The position numbers were made by a program, and so were the translations under genes. 64,000 nt of DNA from an uncultured Methanoregula sp. (GTDB taxonomy: Archaea; Halobacteriota; Methanomicrobia; Methanomicrobiales; Methanospirillaceae), in contig NZ_OY781872.1 of NCBI RefSeq assembly GCF_963677065.1, forward strand, positions 801,419 through 865,418, written 5' to 3'. Under the pieces are notes generated by a model that saw only the letters and a program-made list of their open reading frames with translations, was not told where the DNA came from and made no database searches. Within the stretch, counting starts at the first letter, position 1. Each line of letters opens with the position of its first letter. This document shows, one piece after another, positions 26,045 through 35,266 of this stretch.

Positions 26045-26947
26045 ATGATCACCTTTCTTTCGGGCGGAACCGGGACCCCGAAACTCCTGCGGGGCATGCA
26101 GAAGGTCATGGACAGGCACGAGATCTCGGTCATTGTCAATACTGCTGAGGATATCTGGATTTCAGGCAACCATATCTCGCCCGATGTCGACACCGTGATG
26201 TACCTGTTTGCCGGTGTGCTCAACACCGATACCTGGTGGGGCATCAGGAACGACACGTTCATAGCCCACGAGGAACTGGTGCGCCTTGGTATCGACGAGT
26301 TCATAGCGATCGGGGACCGGGACCGGGCGGTCCAGATTGCGCGGGGGGAGATGCTCAGGAACGGCACGCGCCTCACCAATGCAACGAGAAGTCTCTGCGA
26401 TCGTTTCGGGGTCCGGGAGAACGTGCTCCCGATGACCGATTCCGAAGTGACAACGCAGGTCAGGACCGACATCGGCCTTATCCATTTCCAGGAATACTGG
26501 GTGCGGGCAAGAGGCAAGATCGCGATCCGGGAGGTTATAAGGAGTTCCGCCGAACCCCCGGTAGCAACGGAAGAGGCTCTTGCTGCCATCGAAGCCAGCG
26601 ACGCGGTCGTGATAGGGCCGTCCAATCCTATCACAAGCATCCTCCCCATCCTCACCTGCGAAGGGATCAGATCTGCGCTCCGGGATAAGTTTGTGCTGGC
26701 GGTCAGCCCGTTTATCGGGGATGCGCCGGTGAGCGGTCCTGCCGGGGCTCTCATGACCGCATCCGGGTTTGAGCCGAGTTCGGCTGGCACCGTGAAATGC
26801 TACGATGGGCTCACCGATCTCTTTCTGCAGGATATCCGCGATCCGGTCGAGGTTGCCGATTCTGCCAGGTTCGACACGCTGATGGTGGATGAGGACAAGA
26901 GTATTGGACTGGCCCGCGAAGTCCTGCGTCTCATCGAGGCATCCTGA
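26045..26947 (+). CDS. cofD: 2-phospho-L-lactate transferase (F420 biosynthesis)
   Basis: 300 residues. The start [18 protein letters not shown] carries the CofD nucleotide-binding motif; further features are [20 protein letters not shown] and [15 protein letters not shown]. The enzyme joins 2-phospho-L-lactate (from lactyl-2-diphospho-5'-guanosine) to the deazaflavin Fo, giving F420-0. F420 is the hydride carrier of methanogenesis, so this is a core gene. Full length. Confidence 0.96.
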   Translation: MITFLSGGTGTPKLLRGMQKVMDRHEISVIVNTAEDIWISGNHISPDVDTVMYLFAGVLNTDTWWGIRNDTFIAHEELVRLGIDEFIAIGDRDRAVQIARGEMLRNGTRLTNATRSLCDRFGVRENVLPMTDSEVTTQVRTDIGLIHFQEYWVRARGKIAIREVIRSSAEPPVATEEALAAIEASDAVVIGPSNPITSILPILTCEGIRSALRDKFVLAVSPFIGDAPVSGPAGALMTASGFEPSSAGTVKCYDGLTDLFLQDIRDPVEVADSARFDTLMVDEDKSIGLAREVLRLIEAS

Positions 26948-27002
26948 CCAAGGATCGGGGGATGATGCTGAACAGGAAAAAACCGTCAAGGGAAAGGGTT
27001 TG

Positions 27003-27017
27003 CAAATCTATATATTG
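27003..27017 (+). promoter_or_regulatory. TATA box upstream of PEGA lipoprotein
   Basis: AAATCTATATATTGC lies about 45 bases upstream of the ATG at 27057. Confidence 0.5.
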
Positions 27018-27056
27018 CCGCGCAATAACGGTTATCGTGAGAGGAAGAGCGGAACA

Positions 27057-27989
27057 ATGATACGGAAAACCACTTTTTTGCTGGTACCAGTTCTGGTAAT
27101 TTTTTTTGTTCTGGTATCGGGATGTACTTCCGAGACCCCCTTAGCAAAAGGAACCATCCAGTTCACCTCGTCACCAGCAGGGGCGCAGGTTTACCTGGAC
27201 AACCAGTACCGGGGTACCACTCCCTGTACCGTGACCGGGATCGAGACCGGCAGCCATACCGTTGAATTCCGTGAAACGGGATATCAGACCTGGTCGAACG
27301 CGATTGCGGTCTCATCGGGTGCGAACAATGTCTATGCCTCCCTGCAGCCGGTGGCCACCGGCAGCGTATCCCCGATTCCCATCATCGTTGTCACCACTTC
27401 CCAGACAACAGCAGTCCCGGTGTCCGTGACCATCCAGGCTGGGCGGGAGAAGATGATTGTCGGGGAGACCATCTCTTTCACCGGTACGGCAAGCGGATGC
27501 GATAATGTGGTGCTGACCATCTATGGCCCGGGATCCTATGCTAAGGGACTGGCCCAGCCCCAGGTGCTTGTCGATTCGAATGGGTTATGGAGATATACCT
27601 GGAACCCGGGGACGGGGATCATGCCCGGGACTTATACCATGATCGTGAGCGATCCCTACAAGACGGTATCGGACAGGGCGCAGTTCAGGGTAATTGGCAA
27701 CGGGCAGGTATCGATCGTTCCCAACAGTTATTCCGTTGCTGCGGGTAATACGATCCAGTTCTCCGGTCTCTGCACAACCGGGGCCCAGAATGTACAACTC
27801 AAATTGCTCGGTCCCGGCCTGTATTCAAACGGGGTCAGCCTGGGATCGTATCCGGTCAAAGCCGACTCAACGTGGAATACCCAGTATACGCTCGATATGA
27901 CCATGCCAACGGGATACTATACGATGTACGTGTATGACGAAGAGAAGACCGCGTCGAACATGGTCCAGTTCTCTGTCGGATTTGTCTGA
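27057..27989 (+). CDS. PEGA-domain surface lipoprotein
   Basis: 310 residues from the ATG at 27057. Signal with lipobox LVSGC, then a PEGA domain at about 30-95 (TIQFTSSPAGAQVYLDNQY, TGIETGSHTVEFRETGYQTW), a Thr/Val linker, and two repeated beta modules each with a PGxYxxG pattern (YGPGSYAKGL and LGPGLYSNGV). Probably an extracellular cell-surface protein. Upstream in-frame codons from 26889 overlap cofD and lack a signal. Confidence 0.85.
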   Translation: MIRKTTFLLVPVLVIFFVLVSGCTSETPLAKGTIQFTSSPAGAQVYLDNQYRGTTPCTVTGIETGSHTVEFRETGYQTWSNAIAVSSGANNVYASLQPVATGSVSPIPIIVVTTSQTTAVPVSVTIQAGREKMIVGETISFTGTASGCDNVVLTIYGPGSYAKGLAQPQVLVDSNGLWRYTWNPGTGIMPGTYTMIVSDPYKTVSDRAQFRVIGNGQVSIVPNSYSVAAGNTIQFSGLCTTGAQNVQLKLLGPGLYSNGVSLGSYPVKADSTWNTQYTLDMTMPTGYYTMYVYDEEKTASNMVQFSVGFV

Positions 27990-28121
27990 GGGTTAATCCG
28001 CGGATTTTATTTTTTCCCGGTTTTTCCCGTACAGGATGTCCACAGGGCCCTGATTTTGGATAAATAGATTTTACGATACCTATTTGAATGAATTGTACAA
28101 ATACTCGTCCGGAGAAATACC

Positions 28122-29309
28122 ATGGGAATTGTCAAGAAATTTCTCAATGTTTTCAAATCAGGCAAAGAGGAGGAAGAGGCAGCCCGCCTCCTTTCACAGA
28201 AAGAGCGGTACGATACCTTCCTCAAAGCTCTCACTGAGGGGGATCTCGATACCCGGTGGGCAGCGGTCCGATCGGTCGGAGATCTTGGTGAACCGTTCAT
28301 CGAGCCGCTGATTCACGGACTCAGGGATGAGTACTGGATCATCCGCCGGGGATCTGCCGATACCCTGGGCAAGATCGGGGCGCCTGCCGTTGCACCGCTC
28401 GTTGCCGCTCTCGAATATCCCGGTGAGGATGTCCGGCAGGAGACCATAAGGGCCCTGCAGCTTATCGGGGAGCCCTCGGTTGCCCCCCTGGTCCAGGCAA
28501 CCAAGAACAGTCACCCGTTTATCCGGCGGGGGGCAATCCGGGCACTGGGTCTCATGATAGAATCACGGGCAGTTGCGGTAATCATTGAAGGACTCAAGGA
28601 TGCCGATGCCGGTGTCCGGCACGAGAGTGCAGTGGCCCTCGGGCAGATCGGGGATCCCCGGGCAGTCGTCCCCCTGATCGAATGCCTCAATGACGCAAAA
28701 GAGCAGGTCCGCCTGTCTGCGATGGCAACGCTCTGTTCCCTTGGGGAGCCTGCCATCGAACCGCTTATCCGCGCACTGGTTGACACAAACGAGGACGTCA
28801 GCCGCAGGGCAGGACTCTCCCTGGTTACCATCGGAGACAGCTCCATCGAGCCCCTCATCCGGGCGCTTGGCGACCAGAATCCCGGGATCCGCAGGGGAGC
28901 GGTGGAAGTGCTCGGCCAGATCGGGAACACCCGGGCGATCACCCCTATCATTGATACGCTTGACGATTCGGAACGCCTGGTCCGGATCGAGGCTATCAAA
29001 GCCCTTGCTGCACTCGGGGTTCCCGCGATTGCCCCGCTCATGCAGGTATTCCGCGAAGGGGATGCCCGGATGCGGACCGGTGCAATGGAAGCGCTCTGGA
29101 TGCTCGGCCAGCCCGCAACAACACCCCTCATCATGGTTCTCAAGGATGACCAGAGCGATGTGCGGAAGCGTGCCGCCCTCCTGCTCGGGGAGATCGGCGA
29201 CCAGAAAGCGGTCGACCACTTGACCGGTCTTCTTTCCGACGATAACGTCACGGTCAGGCGCGAAGCATTCGAAGCGCTTGAGATGATCAAGAAGAGATCC
29301 TCTCAATAA
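28122..29309 (+). CDS. HEAT-repeat (PBS lyase-type) protein
   Basis: 395 residues. After a basic N-terminus (MGIVKKFLNVFKSGKEEEEA) about ten HEAT-like repeats of ~31 residues run to the end. Each has the form DxxVRxxAAxALGxIGDxxAVxPLI, for example VRHESAVALGQIGDPRAVVP. Such repeats make a superhelical scaffold for protein contacts. The function cannot be told. GGAG lies before the ATG. Confidence 0.9.
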   Translation: MGIVKKFLNVFKSGKEEEEAARLLSQKERYDTFLKALTEGDLDTRWAAVRSVGDLGEPFIEPLIHGLRDEYWIIRRGSADTLGKIGAPAVAPLVAALEYPGEDVRQETIRALQLIGEPSVAPLVQATKNSHPFIRRGAIRALGLMIESRAVAVIIEGLKDADAGVRHESAVALGQIGDPRAVVPLIECLNDAKEQVRLSAMATLCSLGEPAIEPLIRALVDTNEDVSRRAGLSLVTIGDSSIEPLIRALGDQNPGIRRGAVEVLGQIGNTRAITPIIDTLDDSERLVRIEAIKALAALGVPAIAPLMQVFREGDARMRTGAMEALWMLGQPATTPLIMVLKDDQSDVRKRAALLLGEIGDQKAVDHLTGLLSDDNVTVRREAFEALEMIKKRSSQ

Positions 29310-29494
29310 TTCCTGCCAATACATTTTTATCAATTGTTGCCGGTTTTACCCGGATTGCCGGATTGCACTGCTATTCCCTGACTAAATCCACAAGGATACC
29401 AGTCAGGGTTGTGCAGGTTTTGTTTTTCAGGAACACCCCTGCCAGCGCAACCTATATGAGTTTCATCCCAAAAAGAGTAGCATACGAGGTTTTC

Positions 29495-29932
29495 ATGCGC
29501 CAGGTTGTCACCGGAAGAAACCAGTATGCCATCGGGTCCCGCCCGGGAAATACTGCCGGGTCAGATACTCATCCCGATACGTATCGCGAGCGGCTGGTCA
29601 AGTATATCCCGGTGGAGATAATCGTAATTTATATTGCCCTCTATGGCGGCACCTATGCCCTGGCAGGCACCGATCCGCTCTTTGTCTTTCCCGCACGATG
29701 GCTCATTGTTGCAGGATTCATCTGCACCCCGGTGTACCTGTGGACGGTCGAAGGGGTTTCTGACTGGGTACAGCTCCTGATCTCCACGCTCGGCTTTGGT
29801 ATCTGGGTGGCTGCGCTCGGGGTCATCCCCGTTGCAGATCTTCCGTGGTACAACCAGGTGGCAGCTGCAGTGCTCCTGCCGGTCTATGTCTTCGGCACAC
29901 CCCTTATTGACGGGATACCCGGCCGGTTCTGA
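29495..29932 (+). CDS. Hypothetical membrane protein
   Basis: 145 residues from the ATG at 29495 with ACGAGG before it; an ATG at 29457 would add 13 residues. Four hydrophobic helices (VEIIVIYIALYGGTYALA, WLIVAGFICTPVYLW, LLISTLGFGIWVAALGVI, VAAAVLLPVYVFGTPLI). No catalytic motif. Function unknown. Confidence 0.7.
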   Translation: MRQVVTGRNQYAIGSRPGNTAGSDTHPDTYRERLVKYIPVEIIVIYIALYGGTYALAGTDPLFVFPARWLIVAGFICTPVYLWTVEGVSDWVQLLISTLGFGIWVAALGVIPVADLPWYNQVAAAVLLPVYVFGTPLIDGIPGRF

Positions 29933-29981
29933 AAGACCGGTACCTGCCGGCAGGGTAGTACCGGTGATAAATTCAAATGCA

Positions 29982-30437
29982 ATGATGTCAGATCCCTCAC
30001 CCATGGACCCATACATGCAGGCGGCAATCGCCGAGGCGAAACTCGGTCTTGCCGAAGGGGGCATTCCCATCGGATCAGTACTGGTGCGGGACAATACCAT
30101 CATCGGGAGGGGTCATAACCGCCGTGTGCAGGAAGAAGACCCGGTCATCCACGCCGAGATCGACTGCCTCAGGAATGCCGGGCGGATTGGAACCTATCGC
30201 AACACCGTTCTCTATTCCACTCTTATGCCCTGCTATCTCTGTGCAGGTGCGGCGGTCCAGTTCGGGATCAAAAAAGTTGTTGCCGGGGAATCGGAAACCT
30301 TCGCCGGGGCACGGACGTTCATGGAAGAGCACGGCATCGAGGTGATCGATCTGGAACTTCCCGAATGCATCGCGATGATGCAGGAGTTCATCCGGAAGAA
30401 TCCCCGGCTCTGGAACGAGGATATCGGGGAACTCTGA
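29982..30437 (+). CDS. Cytosine deaminase, yeast-type
   Basis: 151 residues from the ATG at 29982; 30003 is an alternative. Zinc cytidine/cytosine-deaminase fold with HAE (VIHAEIDCLRNAGRIG) and PCYLC (STLMPCYLCAGAAVQFGIKK). The C-terminal motif NPRLWNEDIGEL matches the end of fungal Fcy1. Length (~150) and sequence are much closer to the small fungal enzyme than to bacterial CodA. Converts cytosine to uracil in pyrimidine salvage. Alone in the region. Confidence 0.85.
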   Translation: MMSDPSPMDPYMQAAIAEAKLGLAEGGIPIGSVLVRDNTIIGRGHNRRVQEEDPVIHAEIDCLRNAGRIGTYRNTVLYSTLMPCYLCAGAAVQFGIKKVVAGESETFAGARTFMEEHGIEVIDLELPECIAMMQEFIRKNPRLWNEDIGEL

Positions 30438-30492
30438 GCCGCCTAAGCAATACTCATATCAAAAATACCGGCAAGAAAAGGGGGGAGTGGAC

Positions 30493-31158
30493 TTAGAGTT
30501 CGCCGAGGCTCTTCCAGTGATCGTACTCGTGCTTCCAGAGATCCTTGTTGAACATGACCAGGCGCTTGAAATAAGCCTTGCGCTCCTCGTGATGTTTCTC
30601 CTGGGCAGGATCCTCCCACTTGGTTTTTATCGCGTCAGTCAGTTTCCTGCCAAGCTCTTTGGCCTGTTTTTCCCCGCTGACAATCGCATTCGGGTCGGCA
30701 CCCACGAGCACCCCGACTTTTCCAACGGTTGTTGCCCCGAAGTTGAGGAGGGCCGTGTTCATGTAGTCTGCCACCTCGTCAGCGTAAGCTCCTCCGGCCG
30801 TACAGACCGAACAGCCGTACTTCCCGGACAATGACTGGCAGTGAACCACGTCGGCCATCCGGTCGAAGAGGGTCTTGAGCTGGGCGGTGACCTGGTTGAT
30901 GTAATTCGGTGAGCCGAGCACGATGCCGTCGGCATCCATCATCTTCTCGAGGAGCATGGCGAAATCATCGCCAATCACACACTCGCCGTTTGCATAGCAG
31001 GTGCCGCAGGCAGTACAGTATCCGATGTCAAGGCTGCAGATATCGATGAAGGTGATGTCCGCACCCGATTGCCGGGCGCCTTCCAGTACTCCCATGACCA
31101 GACGGCGGGTCTGGCTCTTCTCGCCTTTCGGGCTTGCATTGATACCAAGGATCTTCAT
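30493..31158 (-). CDS. NADPH-dependent FMN reductase-like iron-sulfur flavoprotein
   Basis: 221 residues from the ATG at 31158 (MKILGINASPKGEKSQT). Flavodoxin-like fold with the FMN-binding GINASPKGEKSQTRR, and a Cys-rich motif CTACGTCYANGEC (C-x2-C-x2-C-x5-C) that binds a [4Fe-4S] cluster in the Isf family. In methanogens Isf proteins use ferredoxin to reduce oxygen and peroxide. A longer frame past the ATG is in another gene region and is rejected. Confidence 0.88.
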   Translation of the reverse strand: MKILGINASPKGEKSQTRRLVMGVLEGARQSGADITFIDICSLDIGYCTACGTCYANGECVIGDDFAMLLEKMMDADGIVLGSPNYINQVTAQLKTLFDRMADVVHCQSLSGKYGCSVCTAGGAYADEVADYMNTALLNFGATTVGKVGVLVGADPNAIVSGEKQAKELGRKLTDAIKTKWEDPAQEKHHEERKAYFKRLVMFNKDLWKHEYDHWKSLGEL

Positions 31159-31300
31159 GCTGTTCACTGGAGAGGTGTATGTGCTGGAATGGATAAAAGG
31201 CTGTACGACCGGTGGTAGCCGGCACGTTTCCGGAAGAGGGAGATCGCTTTTGGCCGGTTCTGCCCGATATTTTATATACAATGGATCCGATGGTGAGTGT

Positions 31301-31660
31301 ATGAACGCCATGTGCACACCTCCCGAAAAGCGCACCTGGATCTTCTTTTTCCTGATCCTGCTTGTCGCGATCCTCTGGGCATCGTTCCTCCTGATCCGGG
31401 GTGAGATGGTGGAGACGAGCCTGCTGCTCGCGATTACCGCCATCTTCATCTCGATCTTCTCGTTTGTCCACTGCAGCCGGCACCGGTTGTGGATCTTCTT
31501 CTATCTCATCGTACTTGTGGCGATCCTCTGGGCCTCATTCCTCTTGATGAAGGGAGCCATGATCTGGGTGAGCGCACTCCTCTTCATCCTTGCCGGGGGA
31601 ACGACGATCTTCTCGTTCCTGCTCGTTGAGCCCGGGCCGGAGGAGATCCCTGAAAAATAA
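31301..31660 (+). CDS. Small membrane protein with internal duplication
   Basis: 119 residues from the ATG at 31301, with a TATA element (TTTTATATA) about 30 bases upstream. Two near-identical units: RTWIFFFLILLVAILWASFL and later RLWIFFYLIVLVAILWASFL, each followed by a second hydrophobic helix ending IFSF. So four membrane helices from a doubled hairpin. The gene at 32151 has the same unit. Family unknown. Confidence 0.78.
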   Translation: MNAMCTPPEKRTWIFFFLILLVAILWASFLLIRGEMVETSLLLAITAIFISIFSFVHCSRHRLWIFFYLIVLVAILWASFLLMKGAMIWVSALLFILAGGTTIFSFLLVEPGPEEIPEK

Positions 31661-31717
31661 TCTCTTTTTTAACCCTTCAGCAACCACCATTTTCCAGACA
31701 TACCGAGAGATCCTGCC

Positions 31718-32089
31718 ATGATCATCCGCGACATCGCCGACTTCCCCCACGAACGTGTCATCGACCGCTCGCTCCTCTGCGAGCTCCTGCATCCCGATAA
31801 GGTTGCAGGAGCCGGGCACCTGGGATGCAGTATCGCCCATGCCATCATCCCCCCGGGGGAGTCAACGCTCCCCCACATCCTGGAGACGTCGACGGAACTC
31901 TATTACATCCTGAGCGGGAACGGGGAGATGCATATCGAATCCGAGCATGAACCGGTACATCCGGGTCAGATTGTCCTGATCCCCCCGCGTGCACGCCAGT
32001 ATATCCGGAATACCGGCCCCGGGGATCTCGTCTTTCTCTGCATAGTTGCCCCGAGATGGCAGGCCGGGGACGAGAGCCTGGTCCGGTAA
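31718..32089 (+). CDS. Cupin-domain protein
   Basis: 123 residues. Single small cupin with the motif pattern G(X)5HxH-like HIL (PPGESTLPHILETSTELYYI), a second motif GQIVLIPPRARQYIRN, and ASN-like end. Metal-binding sites are partly changed (usual HxH is PH plus E), so it may be a sugar-binding or isomerase-type cupin. It lies between two paralogous small membrane proteins. Confidence 0.83.
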   Translation: MIIRDIADFPHERVIDRSLLCELLHPDKVAGAGHLGCSIAHAIIPPGESTLPHILETSTELYYILSGNGEMHIESEHEPVHPGQIVLIPPRARQYIRNTGPGDLVFLCIVAPRWQAGDESLVR

Positions 32090-32150
32090 GAGACCCCCCG
32101 CCAGCCGGGCCAGGGACATCTTTTTATAGATGGAATAATATCCAAGGATT

Positions 32151-32537
32151 ATGAGCGCCGGCACCCATGACCGGATCAAAAGGACGCGGGTCTTCTTCTT
32201 TCTGATCCTCTTTGCCTCAGTGGTCTGGGCGGTCTTTTTACTCCAGAGGGGAGAGTTCCTCATCTTCAGTTTCATGTTTGCAGGACTCGTATCGGTAAAC
32301 CCGGTCATTGCGTTTATTGAGATACGGAACCCGGAAGAGGCACGATCGCTCTTCCTGTTTTATGTTCTCGTGCTTGCCGCACTGCTCTTTGCAATCTTTC
32401 TCCTCCTGCTGGGAGTCCATCTCTGGATAAGCCTGTTCCTCTTTATCATAGCAGTAGGTATCCCGGCCATGCTTCACATCACGGGAAAACAGGGATCCGG
32501 GGTCACAGAAGACCCGCATCTCAAACCGGGAAGTTGA
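32151..32537 (+). CDS. Small membrane protein, paralogue of the 31301 gene
   Basis: 128 residues with the same start as the other: KRTRVFFFLILFASVVWAVF, then a second unit LFLFYVLVLAALLFAIFL. Four helices in two hairpins. A TATA element (TTTTTATAGA) lies at 32121. Downstream tail is polar. It encloses the cupin with its paralogue. Confidence 0.75.
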   Translation: MSAGTHDRIKRTRVFFFLILFASVVWAVFLLQRGEFLIFSFMFAGLVSVNPVIAFIEIRNPEEARSLFLFYVLVLAALLFAIFLLLLGVHLWISLFLFIIAVGIPAMLHITGKQGSGVTEDPHLKPGS

Positions 32538-32570
32538 TACTGCAGGAGAACACATCACTTTTTGATACCG

Positions 32571-33188
32571 ATGGGAGACGGGTACGAATATCATATAGCA
32601 AAAAACCGGCTGGAAACGCTGTTCGATGGCATCTTTGCCATTGCGATGACCCTGCTTGTTCTTGGCATTGCATCACCACAACCACCGGTCTCCGAGGCCC
32701 GGGAACTGCTTCCCGGAGAGATCTTCCACCTGTTCCCGCAGTTTTTTATCTTCGTGGTGGCGTTCCTGGTCCTGGCCATATTCTGGCTGATCCACCACCG
32801 GCAGTTTCATTTCGTCAAGATTGTTGATCCCAAGCTCCTCTGGATCAATATTTTCCTTCTCATCTTTATCGTTCTCGTTCCATTTTCAACCGATATCGCC
32901 GGTGACTACCCTGAAGTACCGGTTGCCGTTCTCTTTTTTCATCTGAATATCCTCATCGTGGGACTCATCTTTGCGGTTCACTGGAAATACATCTACCGCT
33001 CGGAATACCTCTGCGATCCCATACCGGATCAGAATATCATACGGGCCCGGTTCATCGACACGACCCTCATACCCATTGTAGCGGTTGTCGCGATCCTGGT
33101 ATCCGTTGTCAGTTGCCCGGCCTCGCTGCTCGTCTACCTTGCCATTCCCGCGGTGATTGTTCTCCTGAACCCAAAGAGCCTGTTCTGA
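32571..33188 (+). CDS. TMEM175/DUF1211-like membrane protein
   Basis: 205 residues from the ATG at 32571. The family hallmark RxxxFSD...AIAxTLL of lysosome-type TMEM175 potassium channels is here RLETLFDGIFAIAMTLLVLGI-like: the Arg and Asp are kept but Phe-Ser is replaced by Leu-Phe. Six hydrophobic helices follow, with charged HH and RQFHF in a loop. Channel function is uncertain because of the altered motif. A TTG at 32562 would add three residues. Confidence 0.75.
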   Translation: MGDGYEYHIAKNRLETLFDGIFAIAMTLLVLGIASPQPPVSEARELLPGEIFHLFPQFFIFVVAFLVLAIFWLIHHRQFHFVKIVDPKLLWINIFLLIFIVLVPFSTDIAGDYPEVPVAVLFFHLNILIVGLIFAVHWKYIYRSEYLCDPIPDQNIIRARFIDTTLIPIVAVVAILVSVVSCPASLLVYLAIPAVIVLLNPKSLF

Positions 33189-33218
33189 TAACCCCGGCTG
33201 GTTGGGAGGCCGGAAAAC

Positions 33219-33230
33219 CCCCTTTCGGGG
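33219..33230. terminator. Hairpin between convergent genes
   Basis: CCCC (33219-33222), four-base loop, GGGG (33227-33230) followed by an A/T-rich stretch. It lies between the TMEM175-like and minus-strand membrane genes. Confidence 0.45.
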
Positions 33231-33258
33231 ATCGCAAAAATAAAAAAAGAGAGCGGGA

Positions 33259-33849
33259 TTAATCCCAGAAATTCTTGACAAAGAGCCGGGATTTCCTTAT
33301 CTTCGGGGTCAGGACCCGGAGAGCGAGCGGAACTATCAGGATAGTGACAATGATATTTCCGATAAGTGCAGTCATAAAGACGCTCCCGATCTTGTCGGGA
33401 GTGATGATGTTTCCAAGACCCAGGGTCCACGCACACCAGGCAGCGCCGATGATATTGTTGAGAAGTACGCCGAAAACAACGAGGATGTTTATATCCCGGA
33501 GGTTTTCGAGACTCAGGTCAGCATCCAGCGACCGGATCGCAACAAGCGGAATGAGCACCTGCAGGAGACCGGCAATCGCCCAGTAGACCGCAACCTCGGG
33601 GTGGTTAGAGAGCCCTCCCGTAGAGAGGAGCCCGGATCCAACGAACGTTCCGACATATGCGGCAATAGCGCCATATGCACCAAACCAGAGGGTGAAGAGA
33701 ATCATGAACGCAACGGCGATATACAGCCAGGACACCCCGTTTTGCCCGGACAAGAAGAGGGTGCAGAGCCAGGCAAGGAGGGTATCGACCACAATGAGAA
33801 CAAGGGTAAGAATGACAAAGGAATATGTAGGCTCATGAGCGTTTTTCAT
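33259..33849 (-). CDS. Hypothetical integral membrane protein (MASE1-like helices)
   Basis: 196 residues from the ATG at 33849. Five or six membrane helices (YSFVILTLVLIVVDTLLAWL, WLYIAVAFMILFTLWFGAYG, VLIPLVAIRSL, INILVVFGVLLNNIIGAAW, SVFMTALIGNIIVTILIVPL) and a basic C-terminus. It resembles the membrane sensor part MASE1 without a signalling domain. Function unknown. Confidence 0.7.
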   Translation of the reverse strand: MKNAHEPTYSFVILTLVLIVVDTLLAWLCTLFLSGQNGVSWLYIAVAFMILFTLWFGAYGAIAAYVGTFVGSGLLSTGGLSNHPEVAVYWAIAGLLQVLIPLVAIRSLDADLSLENLRDINILVVFGVLLNNIIGAAWCAWTLGLGNIITPDKIGSVFMTALIGNIIVTILIVPLALRVLTPKIRKSRLFVKNFWD

Positions 33850-34141
33850 GGTAATACCTTTACACCATATTGTATGCTCCAATAAATAGTATTTATTCTT
33901 TTATCGGTCAGAAGGCCGGCCCCGTGTATTCCGGCAGGTATGCCCGGATTGGACAGGACACCATAGAGAGGGAGACTGATGCTGCAGGCGTACGGGAGAC
34001 GGCCCCCCGGCAACGAAAGAAGAATTACGGCTGCCGCGTGACGCGCTGTCGATGAAAAGTCCGGCACAGGCCCGGAATGGCCGTTATTACCCGGGCCTGC
34101 TTTGTTGACTGAATGAACCCGGACCGGGAACCGGGCAGATC

Positions 34142-35101
34142 TCAGGTCCGGCCCTGTTTCTGGTAAAACGTGCAGAACGAGCCGCACCGGGTACATCCCT
34201 CATTGCAGGGCTCGACATGGATGGTGATATTGGCCCGGGAGTACTCGGTCTTCAGATCAGATTCGAGATGATCGGTGAGATCGTGGGACTGGATCACGGA
34301 GATGGTGCCGGGGACAACGAGATGGAACTCGATGAAGATCTCGGGACCCGAGCGCCGGGTCCGGAGATCGTGGAATCCCGCGTATTCGCTTGCATGATCG
34401 CAGATAATCTTCCTGATCCGCTCTTCGTCCGCCGCAGGAATACTGTGATCGATGAGATCGGCAAAGGACCGGACCGAGAGATCGTACGCCGCTTTCATGA
34501 TGATGATGGCGACCCCGATGGCAAAGATCGGGTCAAAGATGGTGATGCCGGTGAGCCGGATGAGGATGAGGCCGATGAAGACGCCAAGCGAGGTGTAGAC
34601 ATCGGTCCGCAGGTGCCAGGCATCGCTCTCGAGAGCAATGGATTCGGTCTGTTTTGCAACCTTCATGAGCCGCTGCGAGATGAACCAGTTCACGAGAGCC
34701 GATATACCCATGACCACAATGCCGGCTAAGAGGAGCTCGGGCTTGAGCTCTTCGGTCGTGTGTCCCAGGAGTTTTGTTGCCGCCTCCCAGATGATCAGGA
34801 TGGCCGCCACAAAGATAAGCAGGGCTTCAATGAGGCCCGAAACATCCTCGAACTTGCCATGCCCGAACGAGTGGCCGGCATCCGGGGGCTCTGCGGATTT
34901 CCGGACCGAGAAGAACGCGATCACGGCGGCAATGAGATCCATCGAGGAGTGGATGGCTTCCGAGATGATGCTGACGGATCCGAGGGCAAACCCGACCGCG
35001 AACTTCATCAGGACAAGGCCGGTGTTGGAGATGACAGAGAGGTGGGCGGTTTTCTCCTTGAGCCGGTCAAGGGATTGTTTATCCGCAGGAGGATTATCCA
35101 T
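34142..35101 (-). CDS. Cation diffusion facilitator (metal exporter)
   Basis: 319 residues. Six membrane helices with the metal-site residues AIHSSMD (helix II) and DAWHLRTDV (helix V), the HSFGHGKFEDVSGLIEALLI loop, and a cytoplasmic domain with GPEIFIEFHLVVPG. The C-terminus has a Cys cluster (CNEGCTRCGSFCTFY) not common to the family that may be a second metal sensor. Likely exports zinc, iron or manganese. Confidence 0.9.
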   Translation of the reverse strand: MDNPPADKQSLDRLKEKTAHLSVISNTGLVLMKFAVGFALGSVSIISEAIHSSMDLIAAVIAFFSVRKSAEPPDAGHSFGHGKFEDVSGLIEALLIFVAAILIIWEAATKLLGHTTEELKPELLLAGIVVMGISALVNWFISQRLMKVAKQTESIALESDAWHLRTDVYTSLGVFIGLILIRLTGITIFDPIFAIGVAIIIMKAAYDLSVRSFADLIDHSIPAADEERIRKIICDHASEYAGFHDLRTRRSGPEIFIEFHLVVPGTISVIQSHDLTDHLESDLKTEYSRANITIHVEPCNEGCTRCGSFCTFYQKQGRT

Positions 35102-35266
35102 ACTTTCGCATTACCTATCAGCGTTTCTGAAGATGAAGATTTGGCGGGAGAGTCCGAAACCGGGTAACCGTGCCGGCCAGGGCATGGGAAAAACCGATAA
35201 CTACCAGATTTTTCGCAGTCAACGCCAGATTGATGAACTCTGCTCCCCAAGGGTCATTGATCCACT

